Shown here: one piece after another, positions 51,550 to 61,994 of the stretch
Layout of the letters: each line of letters begins with the position of its first letter
Position numbering within the stretch: position 1 is the stretch's first letter
Assembly: GCA_033961575.1 (NCBI GenBank)
Contig: CM066736.1
Coordinates: 12,557,501 to 12,621,500, forward strand
Length of the DNA stretch: 64,000 bases
Reading direction: 5' to 3'
Origin: Aselliscus stoliczkanus
Taxonomy: Eukaryota; Chordata; Mammalia; Chiroptera; Hipposideridae
Notes under the pieces: model-generated
The model's database searches: none
What the model was told of the DNA's origin: nothing
The model's input: only the letters and a program-made list of their open reading frames with translations
Program-made: the position numbers and the translations under genes

Positions 51550-51950
51550 AGCCAGCTACCACGCTGCTGTGTGAAGAGGACCCCACACTTCCCTCCAGGA
51601 GCTCACCGTGGGGGCCCTAGGTAGGAACCCGACTCCTTTCTTACAGGACCTCTGTGTTCAGACCGACAGAGTGGGAGGCAGCCCTGGGCAGGGAGGGCTA
51701 GATCCTGCTGGGGTCTGGCTAGGAGCACCAAGGGGCTTCTCTGAGGAGGGGGTGGTAGGGCCGGCTGTGAAGGATGAACAGGACGGGCTGGGAGGTGGGA
51801 AAGGGGTAGAGAAAAATATCCCAGCTGCGGCAGAGAGGGAAGAAGGAGCATGGCGGTTTGGGGAGCAGGGTATGGCTCTGGGGGGAAGAGCAGAGAAGGC
51901 AGGTTGAAATGCAGGTTAGCGCCACAGCTGACCTAATAACAGCAGCCCCC
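51550..51950. other. Unassigned unique sequence
   Basis: Purine-rich on the plus strand from 51660 to 51900 (GGGAGG, GAAGGAG). No repeat family or exon recognised. Confidence 0.4.
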
Positions 51951-51954
51951 GCCA

Positions 51955-52163
51955 TCCTGACAATATTACCTGAGGATTCACTCTGTGCCAAGATTTGCAA
52001 TAGATAATCTCTCTCCATCCCTCTCGGCAATCTCCAGGTGCCACTTGTCCTTTAATTTCAATTTGCAGATGGGGAAGGTGAGGCTCTGTGAGAAGACTGA
52101 GTGAATTCTGAGGTCACGCAGCCAAGTGACACTGCCACAATTGGAACCCAGATAAACTAACCT
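51955..52163 (-). mobile_element. MIR, near full length, next to SINE
   Basis: 'gaggattcactctgtgccaa', 'gatggggaaggtgaggctct', 'gaggtcacgcagccaagtga' and 'aattggaacccagataaact'. The SINE that follows inserted at its 5' end. Confidence 0.8.
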
Positions 52164-52179
52164 CTGAGCTCACTTCCTT

Positions 52180-52361
52180 TTTTTTTCCTGAAATTTTTAT
52201 TGGGCAACAGTGTGTTTTTCCAGGACCCATCAGCTCCAAGTCAAGTAATTGTCTTCAATCTTAGTTGTGGAGGGCACAGCTCAGTGGCCCATGTGGGAAT
52301 CAAACCGGCAACCCTGGTGTTGTGAGCTTCTGCTCTAACCACCTGAGCTAACCGGCTGTCC
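52180..52361 (-). mobile_element. Ves-like tRNA SINE (class B)
   Basis: 'aatttttattgggcaacagt', 'ccaggacccatcagctccaa', 'gggaatcaaaccggcaaccc', head 'ctaaccacctgagctaaccg'. The TSD CTGAGCTCACTTCCTT (52164-52179) versus CTGAGCCCGCTTTCTT (52362-52377) has three transitions. Confidence 0.92.
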
Positions 52362-52379
52362 CTGAGCCCGCTTTCTTAC

Positions 52380-53005
52380 TCTTAACTATATTATGCTCTC
52401 TCGAAAGGCCTGGTATAGTTCATGAAGGAGATCTGAACGCGACTTGTTAGAACAGGGGATTCAAGGAACTTTTTAGAGGTGGAGCCAACAAGACGTAGTG
52501 GTCAATTAAATGTGGGCTAAGGATGGGTGAGCGCAAGGTCTATAGACTTTCTCAGCACAGAGAGAGGAAAAGGACGTGGGATTTTGAATTCGACCGCCCT
52601 GTAAAAGTAGTGGTTTCTGTTTGTTTGTTTTTAATGCTGTCTTGATCAAGTTTTGAGGCCTTGGCCAGAGGCTGGTCAGTTCCTCTTGTTGAGCAGCTGA
52701 TTAAGTTCACACTCCAACCACTTTACTTTGTGGGGCTCTGACACTCCAGGGGTCACTACCCATCTCAGCCCCTGTGCCCCATATCCTGCCAAACCACAGG
52801 GAGCCCAAGAGACCCCGATAAACCCCCTCTGCTTGCCATCTATAAGCTGCCCCTATAGCAGCTCCAGCTTGCTCTTACCCTGTCCCCAGGTGCCACCCCA
52901 TAGGTGGCCCTGCCTGGTAGCCTTTTCTCATTTGAAGCCATAAGTAACAAAAGACTTCTGCCTATCATCTATCTGAGCATCACTGTGTTGTGACCTGCCA
53001 GCAAG
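52380..53005. other. Unassigned sequence
   Basis: No repeat recognised. Confidence 0.4.
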
Positions 53006-53009
53006 AGAA

Positions 53010-53158
53010 CGTTTAAATCTTACACAACTCTCCCTGGGCTGGAATCCCTGGTTCTGCCACTTTCCCACTGAGGGATTCTGGGAAAGTTGCGTCACCTCTC
53101 TGAGTCGCAGTGCTTTTGTCCGTAAGGTGGGGTCAGTAATCCATGCCTTGAGTGGACC
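53010..53158 (+). mobile_element. MIR
   Basis: 'ctggaatccctggttctgcc', 'gattctgggaaagttgcgtc' and 'acctctctgagtcgcagtgc' follow sense MIR. Confidence 0.75.
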
Positions 53159-53159
53159 A

Positions 53160-53815
53160 GGTAGAGAGAGAAAGGAATAATGTAGGCAGAGTCTCCCTGG
53201 TGTGGGTTAACTCCTTTTGTTTTCACCAAGGGCTGTTTTTGGCATTAGAAAGCAGAGCTGAGGAAGTATTTTGGCTGGGAGTTTGGGGGGAGGGAGAACG
53301 CGGGGTGAGATAAGGAGATTTCCCAGTGACCTGGAAATCCCAGAATAAAAATATCATCTGTTTCATCCGCTGGGAGGACCCTGGCCGAGTCCTGCCTTGT
53401 GAATATCAGCAACTGAGTTTCTTTTGCGGGTCGGGGGAGATTTGGGAGGCGCAGGAGGGACCCTTAGGAAGACAAATAAGCAATTTGTACTGTGTGTGTA
53501 TGTTGCTTTCTGGACACCCGCACACCTGTTTCCTCTGAGCCCGCAAATTCCAGATCGTAACTAAGACTGTCCATTCAACTTCAGAGATGTTGATGCAGCA
53601 GGGCAGGAAGCACCAACACCTCCAAATGGCTGTTGAGGGGGGAGAGCGCCTGCAGATAACAGCACAGAGCCCCCTCCCACCCTCTGTCTGTCCCTTCCCC
53701 CACGCAAGCTGTAGAGGGAGAGCCCCATGACACCATCGAAATGAAAAACGCCAGCCTGTATTCCACGCATGGAGGGACGTCGATGCACCGGAATCAGCTA
53801 TTTTGCAAACTTGTG
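53160..53815. other. Unassigned unique sequence
   Basis: GC-rich, no family or exon recognised. Confidence 0.4.
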
Positions 53816-53817
53816 TG

Positions 53818-53962
53818 TCCAGGATCTTCTATCTAAATTATGTTCCTCAACATTTAATAAATGAGGTTTAATAGAATGCACTCAGGCGGCACTGATGAAA
53901 TCTGTCGTGGAAAATATTACGATTTCATTGTTTTTCTATCACCTCCTTGGAACCTGCTTCTT
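53818..53962. promoter_or_regulatory. Candidate conserved noncoding element
   Basis: Repeat-free AT-rich block: 'ctaaattatgttcctcaaca', 'tttaataaatgaggtttaat', 'aatctgtcgtggaaaatatt' and 'acgatttcattg'. Even base use, two retained CpGs. Composition only. Confidence 0.25.
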
Positions 53963-54021
53963 TGTATTTCCACGCCTCCCGTTTCCAGGTTTTTAAGTCT
54001 GTGGCTGAGCTGTGGAGTCCA

Positions 54022-54040
54022 GAGGCGCCCCCTGGAGAGT
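54022..54040 (+). promoter_or_regulatory. CTCF-like motif
   Basis: GAGGCGCCCCCTGGAGAGT contains GCGCCCCCTGG, an exact match to the central CTCF core in this orientation. The best of three such motifs seen in the window. Confidence 0.4.
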
Positions 54041-54309
54041 GATTCCCTTTCTTTCCCCTCTATTACTCATAGCAGGGAAGGACTGCCTGCCCCCTGCTCA
54101 CCCTTGCTGGGGGTAAACAAAGTCGTAAACAGTTGTTTTTAAAAGTAGTTGGTTTCAGATGAAAAATTTCTGCATTCAATTTGTCTTCTGTACCAACAAA
54201 GCCATGGTAGCACGTCTCCTCCAGGGAACGATGTTGGATGTTTCAGCATTGGCGTCCAACCAGTCCCCAATGTCACGGAAATCCTGTGCCGGAGGGCAGT
54301 GAGGACGTC

Positions 54310-54512
54310 ATGTCAGCCATGCCCTGTGCTGGACGCCCTGTGTTTCATCCTTATGACAACTCTGTGAGATAGGTCTTCTTATTATCACCACTGAAAAAGA
54401 AATTGGGACTCAGAGAGGTTTAGTCATTTGCTCAAGTCACACAGAACCAAGGAGTGGAGGCAAAATTTGAACTGAAGTCACTGAATTGTTCAAAGCCCCG
54501 TTGGCTTGGCTC
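54310..54512 (-). mobile_element. MIR
   Basis: 'catccttatgacaactctgt', 'gagataggtcttcttattat', 'gggactcagagaggtttagt' and 'catttgctcaagtcacacag'. Confidence 0.82.
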
Positions 54513-54534
54513 CTTTACAACACTGCCTTCTGCT

Positions 54535-54775
54535 GTCTCATTTTACAGGGAGGGAAACTGAGGCTCAGGAAAGTAAAGTGTGGGTCATTGTTAGGAGCCC
54601 AGGTCCTAGAGGTCAAATTCATGCTGTTTCATCTTGAGCAAATTACTTACCCTCTCTGAGCCTCAAATTTTACATTTATGAAATGGGTTGTTGTGAGGAG
54701 TTGGAGGGGATAGATGCAATGGGCTGAGTATGTGCTTGTCACAGAATCAGTGCTCACTGAATAATAATTTTACAA
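54535..54775 (+). mobile_element. MIR, preceded by a short antisense MIR scrap
   Basis: An antisense scrap at 54538-54585 ('cattttacagggagggaaac') precedes the sense MIR: 'cctagaggtcaaattcatgc', 'gagcaaattacttaccctct', 'ctgagcctcaaattttacat' and 'gcttgtcacagaatcagtgc'. Confidence 0.75.
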
Positions 54776-54777
54776 AG

Positions 54778-55352
54778 AAACGACAGGCTCAAGCTCAGTT
54801 AGAATTGCCTGTGGCTTCAAGTAACTGAAAACTGGACAAACTTGTCCGGGGTTTTATTTGGTCAATGAAACAAGAGGGTTGCTGGTGGCTGCTCAAGATT
54901 TCCTACCCAACAACATCCTTGGAAACCCCGGCTCCCTCTAATCTTCCTGCTTTGCCCTTCTCCATTCTCACAGTGTGCCTTTCTTACTCATGGTTGCATG
55001 ATGGCTGCCACTGCACCCTCAAGCATCTTGTCCGTGATCCAGGCAAGGGAAAGGGGACGTGGCCAACCCCATCTCCCCTTTTCATTCTGGAAGAGATGCT
55101 CTCCCTAGAGACTTGTGTCTCCTCACTGATCATAAGTACTTTGAGCTGCAAGAGCTTCTGGGAAGGTGAGGACTTAGCTTTCTTACCTTTGTTGAGGAGG
55201 AAGGAGGGGCTGTGAATAGCTGTAGGGGGTGAAGCCCTAGCATTGGCCACAGGGACTAAATGTGCGTCTGAGTTGGGATTCGAACCCCACTCATACTAAG
55301 GCCAAAGCTTCAGGCTTTACCACAACTCCATCATTCTTCTTATTGTCTCTCA
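54778..55352. other. Unassigned unique sequence
   Basis: The 116-codon frame at 54865-55215 has no domain resemblance. No repeat recognised. Confidence 0.4.
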
Positions 55353-55354
55353 TA

Positions 55355-55478
55355 TGGCCCAACTGCACATGGCAAAACCGAGGCCCCCCGAGAGGTCAGG
55401 TGACAGATCCTTTGTCACGAGATTACAAATTAGAGTTAAAGCCAGTTTTCTGACTTCCAGCCCAGCCTTTTCATTGCA
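55355..55478 (-). mobile_element. MIR, 5' half
   Basis: 'ggcaaaaccgaggccccccg', 'agaggtcaggtgacagatcc' and 'agagttaaagccagttttct'. Confidence 0.65.
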
Positions 55479-55479
55479 C

Positions 55480-56560
55480 GGAGCAATTTTGCCAATGAGG
55501 ATTTTATGTTTACATAAATTGAAAGCCTCCCGGTTTTAAACCCCAAGACCTTATCTTCAAAGAAATAGGATAGAATGTGACAGAGGCTGGCAGACAAAGT
55601 CATCTCAGGAGCAGTGCTGGCCTCAGGCAAAATCATTAAATAACCCTTCTCTAGCTTCCCAGTTTTCATACCCACAACCCTTTGTTGCATCCTGAATGCC
55701 TCAGACCATCCCCCACTCTCCCTCCCCATTCTAGGAGCCCCCCTGACCAGATCACATGTCATCCGTCCCCATCCTGTGTCATCCCATGGAACTCTGCTGC
55801 TCTCCAGGGGTACACTCTTGTCCCAAGGTATCCCCAGTCCTGACCCCTGTAGGCACCAGTGGCATTAAATTAATAAATGAGCTCATTTGATAAGTGAACT
55901 TTGCAAATCTGTATGAGGACTCTCCTGAAAGGGCATTTTAATAGACCATTCCTTCATCCAAGCAGTGACTCTGCCAGGGCAGACTCTGCTTCAGTAACGG
56001 GTGCCTGGGTGGGGGCTATTTGGGGATGCTTCTAAGGGTTCTCAGAGCCTCCTGTCTCCAGGTGCACTGTCAACTTGTTGCCCTATTCTGGCTGGGAGGT
56101 TGGAACAGGATGTATATATAGGGGTTGTCCCCCAAGGGGCACCTGAACTGATAGGGTTGAGCTAGAGATATTGCCTCCAGTGGTCCCCAGTACTGCACCT
56201 CTGTGGTCATTGATGTCTGCAGGGGTGCAGGACTGGGAATACCTCTTGGGGGACATTAATGGAGGCAGGCACCCAGGCTGTGAGTGCCTAGGAGTGTGGA
56301 GGGATGGAGGTGTGGACAGCCGAGGTTGTGCCTGCCGGGATGGTAGTGCATCTTTTCCTAAGGTGGCCCTGCCGCTAGCACATGGGAGAATTGTTACCTG
56401 ACACACACATACACCCCTGCCCCACCTCCACCTCCACCCTACTTGGGAGTGGCACTTCTAGTGGGAGTCCTATTGAGAGGACCCCCGGATATTTGGTGGA
56501 GTAGCATCTTTAACAAAGACAATTTTTCCTGTATGTTTCTCAGGGTGGCAGTTATCAGCA
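55480..56560. other. Unassigned unique sequence
   Basis: AT-rich words at 55863-55945 ('ggcattaaattaataaatga', 'gctcatttgataagtgaact') look enhancer-like. A GGTGG/CCACC segment lies at 56420-56445. No exon. Confidence 0.35.
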
Positions 56561-56564
56561 AGGG

Positions 56565-56714
56565 TGCTAGAATCTCCTGCCTTCTTTCGAATCCCATTTA
56601 CACCGTTTACTGTGTGGCCTTAGGGGTAATTACATAAAAATTATCTCAGATGACTAGTGTGCGTTTTGAATGAGGTCATATATATCTTTTAGCACTTAGC
56701 ACATAGTAGGTGTT
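56565..56714 (+). mobile_element. MIR
   Basis: 'tcgaatcccatttacaccgt', 'ttactgtgtggccttagggg' and 'cttagcacatagtaggt' follow sense MIR. Confidence 0.7.
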
Positions 56715-57162
56715 TGCATTAGTCAGGGTTCTCCAGATATATGGAAAAAGAGATTTATTATGAGGAATTGGCTCATATGGTTAGGGAGGCTGAGATAGCC
56801 CAAGATCTGTAGTCGGCAAGCTGGGGATCCAGGAAAGACAATGGGTAGTTCAAGTCCAAAGGCTGCTGGTCCTGTGGTGCAGGAAAAGCCGTTTCAGCCC
56901 AAAGGTGGGGGAAAAAAAACCCAATGTCCCAGCTGGAAGGCAGACAGAAGGGGTTCTTCCCTCTTACTGATGGGAGGGTGGGCCTTTATCTTCTCTTCAG
57001 GCCTTCAGAGGATTGGATGAGGCCCACCCACATTGGGGAGGGCAGTCTGTTTTACTCAGTGTACTGATTAGATGTTAATCTCATACAGAAAGCCCCTCAT
57101 AGACACACCCAGAATATTGCGTACCCTGTGGCCCAGTGAAGTTGACACATAAAATTGATGAG
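56715..57162 (-). mobile_element. Old ERVL/MaLR-type LTR
   Basis: 'gcattagtcagggttctcca', 'gagatttattatgaggaatt', 'ggctcatatggttagggagg', 'ctcttcaggccttcagagga', 'ttggatgaggcccacccaca', 'atgttaatctcatacagaaa' and 'gttgacacataaaattga'. Antisense relative of 50573-51546, without the AT-rich expansion. Confidence 0.8.
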
Positions 57163-57199
57163 TCAATATCACCATTGTTTTGGTTCAAAAATGATGAGT

Positions 57200-57342
57200 T
57201 GGGGCCGGCTGAGTGGCTCAGTTGGTTAAGAGCTCGCTCAAGAGTGCGAGCTGAGCTCTGAGCAACAGCTGTTCGAGGCCAGCCCGAGCTGAGTTGCCGT
57301 TGAGCCGCCAACAGGTGGCAGGATGGCTCAGCTTAAAAAAAA
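57200..57342 (+). mobile_element. Short tRNA SINE (class C)
   Basis: 'ggggccggctgagtggctca' (A-box region), 'agctgttcgaggcc' (B-box region), 'acaggtggcaggatggctca' and an A tail. The TSD AAAAATGATGAGT is perfect at 57187-57199 and 57343-57355. Confidence 0.95.
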
Positions 57343-57374
57343 AAAAATGATGAGTCAATATCATCATTTTTTTT

Positions 57375-57492
57375 CTTTTAGATGACATGCACTTCAGTTT
57401 CCTCATCTCTGTCAGGGAACCGAGCATTCCAACTCTCTCTATCCCTTGGAGATGTTATGAGGTGTAAATGAGATAACAATTTGAAGGTGATA
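57375..57492 (+). mobile_element. MIR, middle part
   Basis: 'cttcagtttcctcatctctg' and 'tgttatgaggtgtaaatgag' follow sense MIR. Confidence 0.65.
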
Positions 57493-57699
57493 CTTGGCTC
57501 CAGACATTTTCAGGAATGGAAGGCAGAGGATTGGCCCCAGTGACCTTGGAAAGTTTTCTTTGCTTCTCGAATTCTGTGGCCATTGAAGAACATCAGTTGT
57601 ATGTTAAGCACTGCCCATGGGCTTGGGGAGACTCAAGAGAATAATAATATGCCCTTGGGATGTTTATAATCTCACAAGGAGAACAAAATCTTTGAGAAT

Positions 57700-58078
57700 C
57701 CATACGTACCTGGGTTCCTGGATGAGCCAAAGCGAAGATTGGGTGTATGGCAGAGACTGGCTAGTTGCTCAACAATCCTACTTCTTCTTCTTGGGCTCAT
57801 AGGAAGAACAAATACCCCAGCTTCCTTTGTCATTACATTGGAAACCACATGGCTGGGTTTTAGCCAGTGAAATGTGGGTGTCTCTTTGAAGATCCCTCCA
57901 TGCTTTCTCTCTCTTCTCACTTCTACACAGACAGTGGAGGTCATGTAGTGAAGACTGCAGCAGCTCCTGATGGAAAGAGCCTGGATCCCTGAGTCCTCAC
58001 CTGGAGGAGAGCTACCAGGAAAGCGTCTCCATCTGCATCAGACTGTGAGGTCAGTGGGAAATAAAAACACCGCACCAG
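57700..58078 (+). mobile_element. Old LTR-like element
   Basis: 'cattggaaaccacatggctg', 'gttttagccagtgaaatgtg', 'gatggaaagagcctggatcc', 'ctgagtcctcacctggagga' and 'gtgggaaataaaaac' resemble the middle and end of an old mammalian LTR (MaLR/ERVL-like). Subfamily not assigned. Confidence 0.5.
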
Positions 58079-58079
58079 C

Positions 58080-58985
58080 CTCAAGGACTGGTGTCCAGAC
58101 ATAACATGCAAGCACGCTTCATCATGTGGTACAAGGAGAGGAGGTTCCATGAGAAGAGATTATAAAATGACAAAGGGATTTGTTCAAGGGAATCTGCCAG
58201 TTGGGGAAAAAATTCCATGGGCCTAGTGACACAGTTCCAGCAAAAAGTCTTGAGGTTAGGGGAAAAGAGTAGTTGGGGGGTGGGGAGTGTGGCTCTTACT
58301 TTTGTCATGCTGAACTTGGCACTGTGGAGAGAAAAGGGCTGTATGTGCGAAGCTGCTAAGGGAGGCAGCACTGTGGTCCCAAACCCCAGTGCCATAGGGT
58401 TCCCCTGTGGGACAGGGTGCATTATGCACAGGGAGGTTGGTGCCAGTCAGGAAACTCCGAGTCCCACAGCTGGGAAGCAGCGCTGTGGCAGCGGTGGTGG
58501 AAAAAGCAGCTGCCGCTCACAGTGCCAGATGTTCTAGATTGGGACGGGAGCCGAGAAGGGGGGCGGCGTTCTTCCCCCTGCCAGGGGATAGGGCTGTGGA
58601 GCTGTAGAGCCAGCTGGTGAGCCCCACACCACTCAGGTTGCCATCCACACCAGGCAGCATGTCATTGAATGTGGAGTAAACACAGAGCAGCCCCAGCAGA
58701 AAAACACTGCGAGGGGATTTATAGCAAAGAAATCACAGGGACACTGGCGGGCTGAGCCTTGCTGCCTGAGGACACCGGGAGATGGATGGTGGCTCTAAAA
58801 CGTCGCAGCAATGCCCAGCTGGCCGGGGTGGGGGTGGGGGGGGAGATGGGGGGCGGGCATTGGCTCCTCTTTCTTCCTTGCCCCAGACTGTTTGCCTTTC
58901 CAGACCTCGCTGTCAACTCTGTCCCCCTGCCATGGCTCTTCAGGAACGCACGGCCCTCCTTCCAGCACGGCTGTTCCATCTCTCG
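58080..58985. other. GC-rich unique region with a small CpG cluster
   Basis: No repeat recognised. 58455-58590 carries about eight CpGs ('gcagcgctgtggcagcggtg', 'gcagctgccgctcacagtgc', 'gacgggagccgagaaggggg'), clearly above the surrounding CpG level. No TATA box or exon follows it. Confidence 0.4.
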
Positions 58986-58989
58986 CTGG

Positions 58990-59352
58990 TTTTTAGCAGC
59001 TTAGAACATGAACTCAAAGGGAAAATGCAATTTGGGAAAAAAAAAATATGTGGCGGTAACTGATTTATTAATAGCCCATAATGCTGGTAATAGGCAATCT
59101 ATAAGTCTGTTCTTAAGAATTTATCGGGCAAATATTCCAGAGCCATATTAAAGACACCACTCATACATGCCTGCGAGCCTCGCTCCATTAACAGAGGTGG
59201 TGGGAGAGTATCATTATCTGTAGGAAAACAAAGCCAGCCCCCAGCTTTGATTTCCTCAGCTGCTCCAAAAAGCACCCAGTAAGTAAGCAAATTGTACAAC
59301 ATGCCACAGGCAAAAGTGTCCCGTGCATAGCAATCAGACGTTGGCTTTCTTA
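58990..59352. promoter_or_regulatory. Candidate conserved noncoding element
   Basis: About 350 bp without repeats, with the smooth composition typical of vertebrate enhancers: 'ggcggtaactgatttattaa', 'tagcccataatgctggtaat', 'gaatttatcgggcaaatatt', 'ccagagccatattaaagaca', 'agtaagcaaattgtacaaca' and 'cgtgcatagcaatcagacgt'. The strongest such block in the window by eye; conservation untested. Confidence 0.35.
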
Positions 59353-59353
59353 A

Positions 59354-59375
59354 TGTGTGTGTGTGTGTGCGTGTT
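59354..59375 (+). repeat. (TG)n microsatellite
   Basis: Short TG run with one CG interruption. Confidence 0.9.
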
Positions 59376-59637
59376 TCAGAAAGAGCCTGTGTTTGGGGGA
59401 ACGCAGGAGGGAGCTGGTGGAGGGCTGGACTGACGCAGATGCTGGGAATCAGGGGAGGCCTTGCGGCCTTTTCCTTTCCTCTTAATTCATTCATGCTTAA
59501 AATAATTCTGAATGTTAAAGGAAAGCATACTATGGGATACTTGAAAAATATTGACAAGTGTTGAAACATGGGGGAAAAATTACCCATAATTCAAGTGACC
59601 AGGGATGACTTCCTTCTTTTGAATCACCGTTGCTTAC

Positions 59638-59828
59638 AGAATGGTGGGTAGGCCACCTGCTTCAGAATTTCTGGGGATGATGGGAAATCTTCTGGAAAAA
59701 TGAAGATTTCCAGGCCCCACTCAAATCTACCCAATCAGAATATCTGGAGGTGGGGCTCTGGCCTCTATTGGAAGCAAGCTCTCCAGGTGACTCTCTGAGC
59801 AAGGCTCGCTGAAGTTTGAGAACTTTGG
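59638..59828 (+). mobile_element. MER5-type hAT-Charlie MITE
   Basis: 'ggccacctgcttcagaattt', 'gatttccaggccccactcaa', 'ccaatcagaatatctggagg', 'tggggctctggcctctattg' and 'agctctccaggtgactctct', with inverted-repeat character at its ends. Confidence 0.75.
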
Positions 59829-59889
59829 TGTTGGTTTTTTTGTTTGTTGGTTGGTTGGTTGGTTGGTTTTTAAGTGATTGTCACCTCAG

Positions 59890-59940
59890 TACTGGTACTC
59901 AAATGGCAACTCTTCAAATCGGTAAAATCAAAATCACTTG
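59890..59940 (+). mobile_element. MER5-type MITE, left part (split by L1)
   Basis: 'atcggtaaaatcaaaatcac' ending in TTG is the 5' part of a MER5-like element that continues at 60408 after an L1 insertion. Confidence 0.5.
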
Positions 59941-60407
59941 GGGGGTAGCACTATTCATAAAAGCCAAAAGGTGAAAACCACCCCAATGTCCATCAACTGA
60001 TGACTGGATAAACAAAAGTGGTCCCTCCGCACAATGCAATGTTATTCGGGCAAAAAACAAAAAACAATGAAGCACTGGATGAACCTTGAACATATTATGC
60101 TGAGTGAGAGAAGACAGACACAAAAGGACTCGTATCGTATGATTCCATTTACATGGAATATCTAGAAGAGGCAAATCCATAGAGACAGAAAGCAGGTTAG
60201 TGGTTGTCAGGGGCCAAGGGCTGGGGAGAATGGGATATGAGGTTTCCTTTTAATGGGTAAGGACTCTTTTGTGGGGGATGATGAATATGTTTTGGAACTA
60301 GGTAGAGGAGGTGTTGGCATAACATTGTGAATACACTAACTCTACTGCATGGTACACTTTCAAGTGGTTACTTTTGTGTTATGTGAATTTTACCTCCATC
60401 AAAAACC
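59941..60407 (+). mobile_element. L1M LINE, 5'-truncated, complete 3' end
   Basis: 'gcactattcataaaagccaa', 'aatgtccatcaactgatgac', 'acaaaaggactcgtatcgta', 'cagaaagcaggttagtggtt', 'gtgttatgtgaattttacct' and an A-rich end. ATCACTTG at 59933-59940 versus ACCACTTG at 60408-60415 looks like a target-site duplication in a MER5 host. Confidence 0.85.
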
Positions 60408-60552
60408 ACCACTTGAAGAAATGAAAAAAAAAATCCAGATTTCCTAGCTCTGTCCCCAGAGATTCTGCTTTAGTATAATATATCTGGGGCAGAGTCCAGG
60501 ATTCGGAGTTGTGGAAGGAAACCTCAGCAGCTACTCCTCATGCAAGTCAGGG
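60408..60552 (+). mobile_element. MER5-type MITE, right part (split by L1)
   Basis: 'aatccagatttcctagctct', 'gtccccagagattctgcttt' and 'aacctcagcagctactcctc' continue the MER5 body. Confidence 0.65.
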
Positions 60553-60674
60553 GTTTGGGTGCCCCTGTCTGAGTAGCATTAAAGCCATGAAGATCTAGAG
60601 AAAAGGCAGCCCCCTGCAGAATCAGTCTCCCCTCTGGCTTCCTTGCCCACCGCCTAGGCCCACGCTCTGGACGG

Positions 60675-61036
60675 AATGTCTTGGTCCTCTTCCTGCCCAA
60701 ATTCCTATGGTGACATCCTACAGTGGTGTTTTGGGAGGTAGGGCTTTGGGGAGATAATTGGGCTTAGATGAGGTCATGAGTGTGGTGCGCCCATGATGGG
60801 GTTCATTTCTTTATAAGAAGAGGGAGAGATAGGAGCTCATTCTCTCGCCACGATGTAGGGCACAGCAAAAAAGCTGCCATTTGCAAGTGGGGAAGAGCAT
60901 CTTCACCAGTAACTGAATCTAACAACCCTTTGACCTTGGACTTCCCAGCCTCTAGACCTGTGAGAAATCAGTGTCTGCTGTTGAAGCCATCTGGTCTACG
61001 GTATTTGTTACAGCAGCCCGAGCAGACTGAGACAGC
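60675..61036 (+). mobile_element. MaLR-type (MST/MLT1-like) solo LTR
   Basis: 'ggtgttttgggaggtagggc', 'gagataattgggcttagatg', 'ttctttataagaagagggag', 'gaccttggacttcccagcct', 'ctagacctgtgagaaatcag' and 'gtatttgttacagcagcccg'. No coding region attached. Confidence 0.78.
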
Positions 61037-61039
61037 CTC

Positions 61040-61372
61040 CGGAGGCTTGACACTCCCACTTCGATGCCTTTGCCTGTGTAGGACGTCCTGCCTGGCGTGC
61101 CCCCCTTCTTCTTGACCTCTCCAGACTTACCCTAAAGCTCATCTCAAGATCTGATCTCAGGAGGCTTCTAGAGCAGCGCCTCCGCCTTTCCCCAGCACGT
61201 GGGTATTTTGTCACCAGCCCCAGCACCTCGCGAGGTGAATAAGCCAGGCCTTACTACATTCGGCTTTGCTTCTTCCTGTATCTGGTTCTGCTGGCTGTGT
61301 AAGGTTTTCATCATATGTTAGTTTTCATTTTTTTAAAAATATGAGTTTCACACTTTTTCATGGGTAAGAATT
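61040..61372. other. Unassigned sequence
   Basis: No family recognised. Confidence 0.35.
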
Positions 61373-61374
61373 TA

Positions 61375-61472
61375 TTGGCCTCTCTCACTCGACCCTGAGC
61401 TTTTCTAGGGCAGAGTCCTCACCTTGTTCATCCAGGGGCTACCCCACAGGGCTCACACATACCCCAGTGGCT
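61375..61472 (+). mobile_element. L2 3' end fragment
   Basis: 'gaccctgagcttttctaggg', 'cagagtcctcaccttgttca' and 'ggctaccccacagggctcac'. Confidence 0.5.
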
Positions 61473-61569
61473 TCTTCTCCATACGGCTTTCATTTTTAAT
61501 CATCAGATCACTCCTCTTCCCCTCACCTTCTGCAGCAGTAACAACAGTGAAAAAAACAAAAGAATGTTA

Positions 61570-61818
61570 ACAGTGTGGTTTATTGGGCACTTATTATGTC
61601 CCAGGCATTGTGTCAATTCTTTACAAAAATCTTCTTGGAGCCTTTTAACAGACTTACAAAGAGTCTATTATAATTGTCACAGATTATACAGATACGGAAA
61701 CTGAAGCCCAGACAGCAATCTGTCCAAAATCAAAGATAGTAAAGTCAAAAATGATGCAGAGTTTGCACTGAACTCAGCTCTGTCTGACTCTGAAGACCAT
61801 ATTTCCCACCATTCCTCT
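61570..61818 (-). mobile_element. MIR, near full length
   Basis: 'ttgggcacttattatgtccc', 'atacagatacggaaactgaa', 'caatctgtccaaaatcaaag' and 'ttgcactgaactcagctctg'. Confidence 0.82.
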
Positions 61819-61884
61819 CCACTGCCTCCGTGGTCATTCCTTGTGGCTTAGCACTACTTGCATGGAAAGCTATGGTTTCCCTGT

Positions 61885-61992
61885 CATTGATTAATTACTT
61901 CATTCATTCATTCCTTCAGCAAACTGTGTGAAACACTGAGGAATGTGCTAGAGACTTGAGGAATGAATGAGACAAAATCCCTGCCTATTTTG
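61885..61992 (-). mobile_element. L2 3' end
   Basis: 'ttacttcattcattcattcc', 'gaggaatgtgctagagactt' and 'gacaaaatccctgcctattt'. Confidence 0.65.
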
Positions 61993-61994
61993 AG

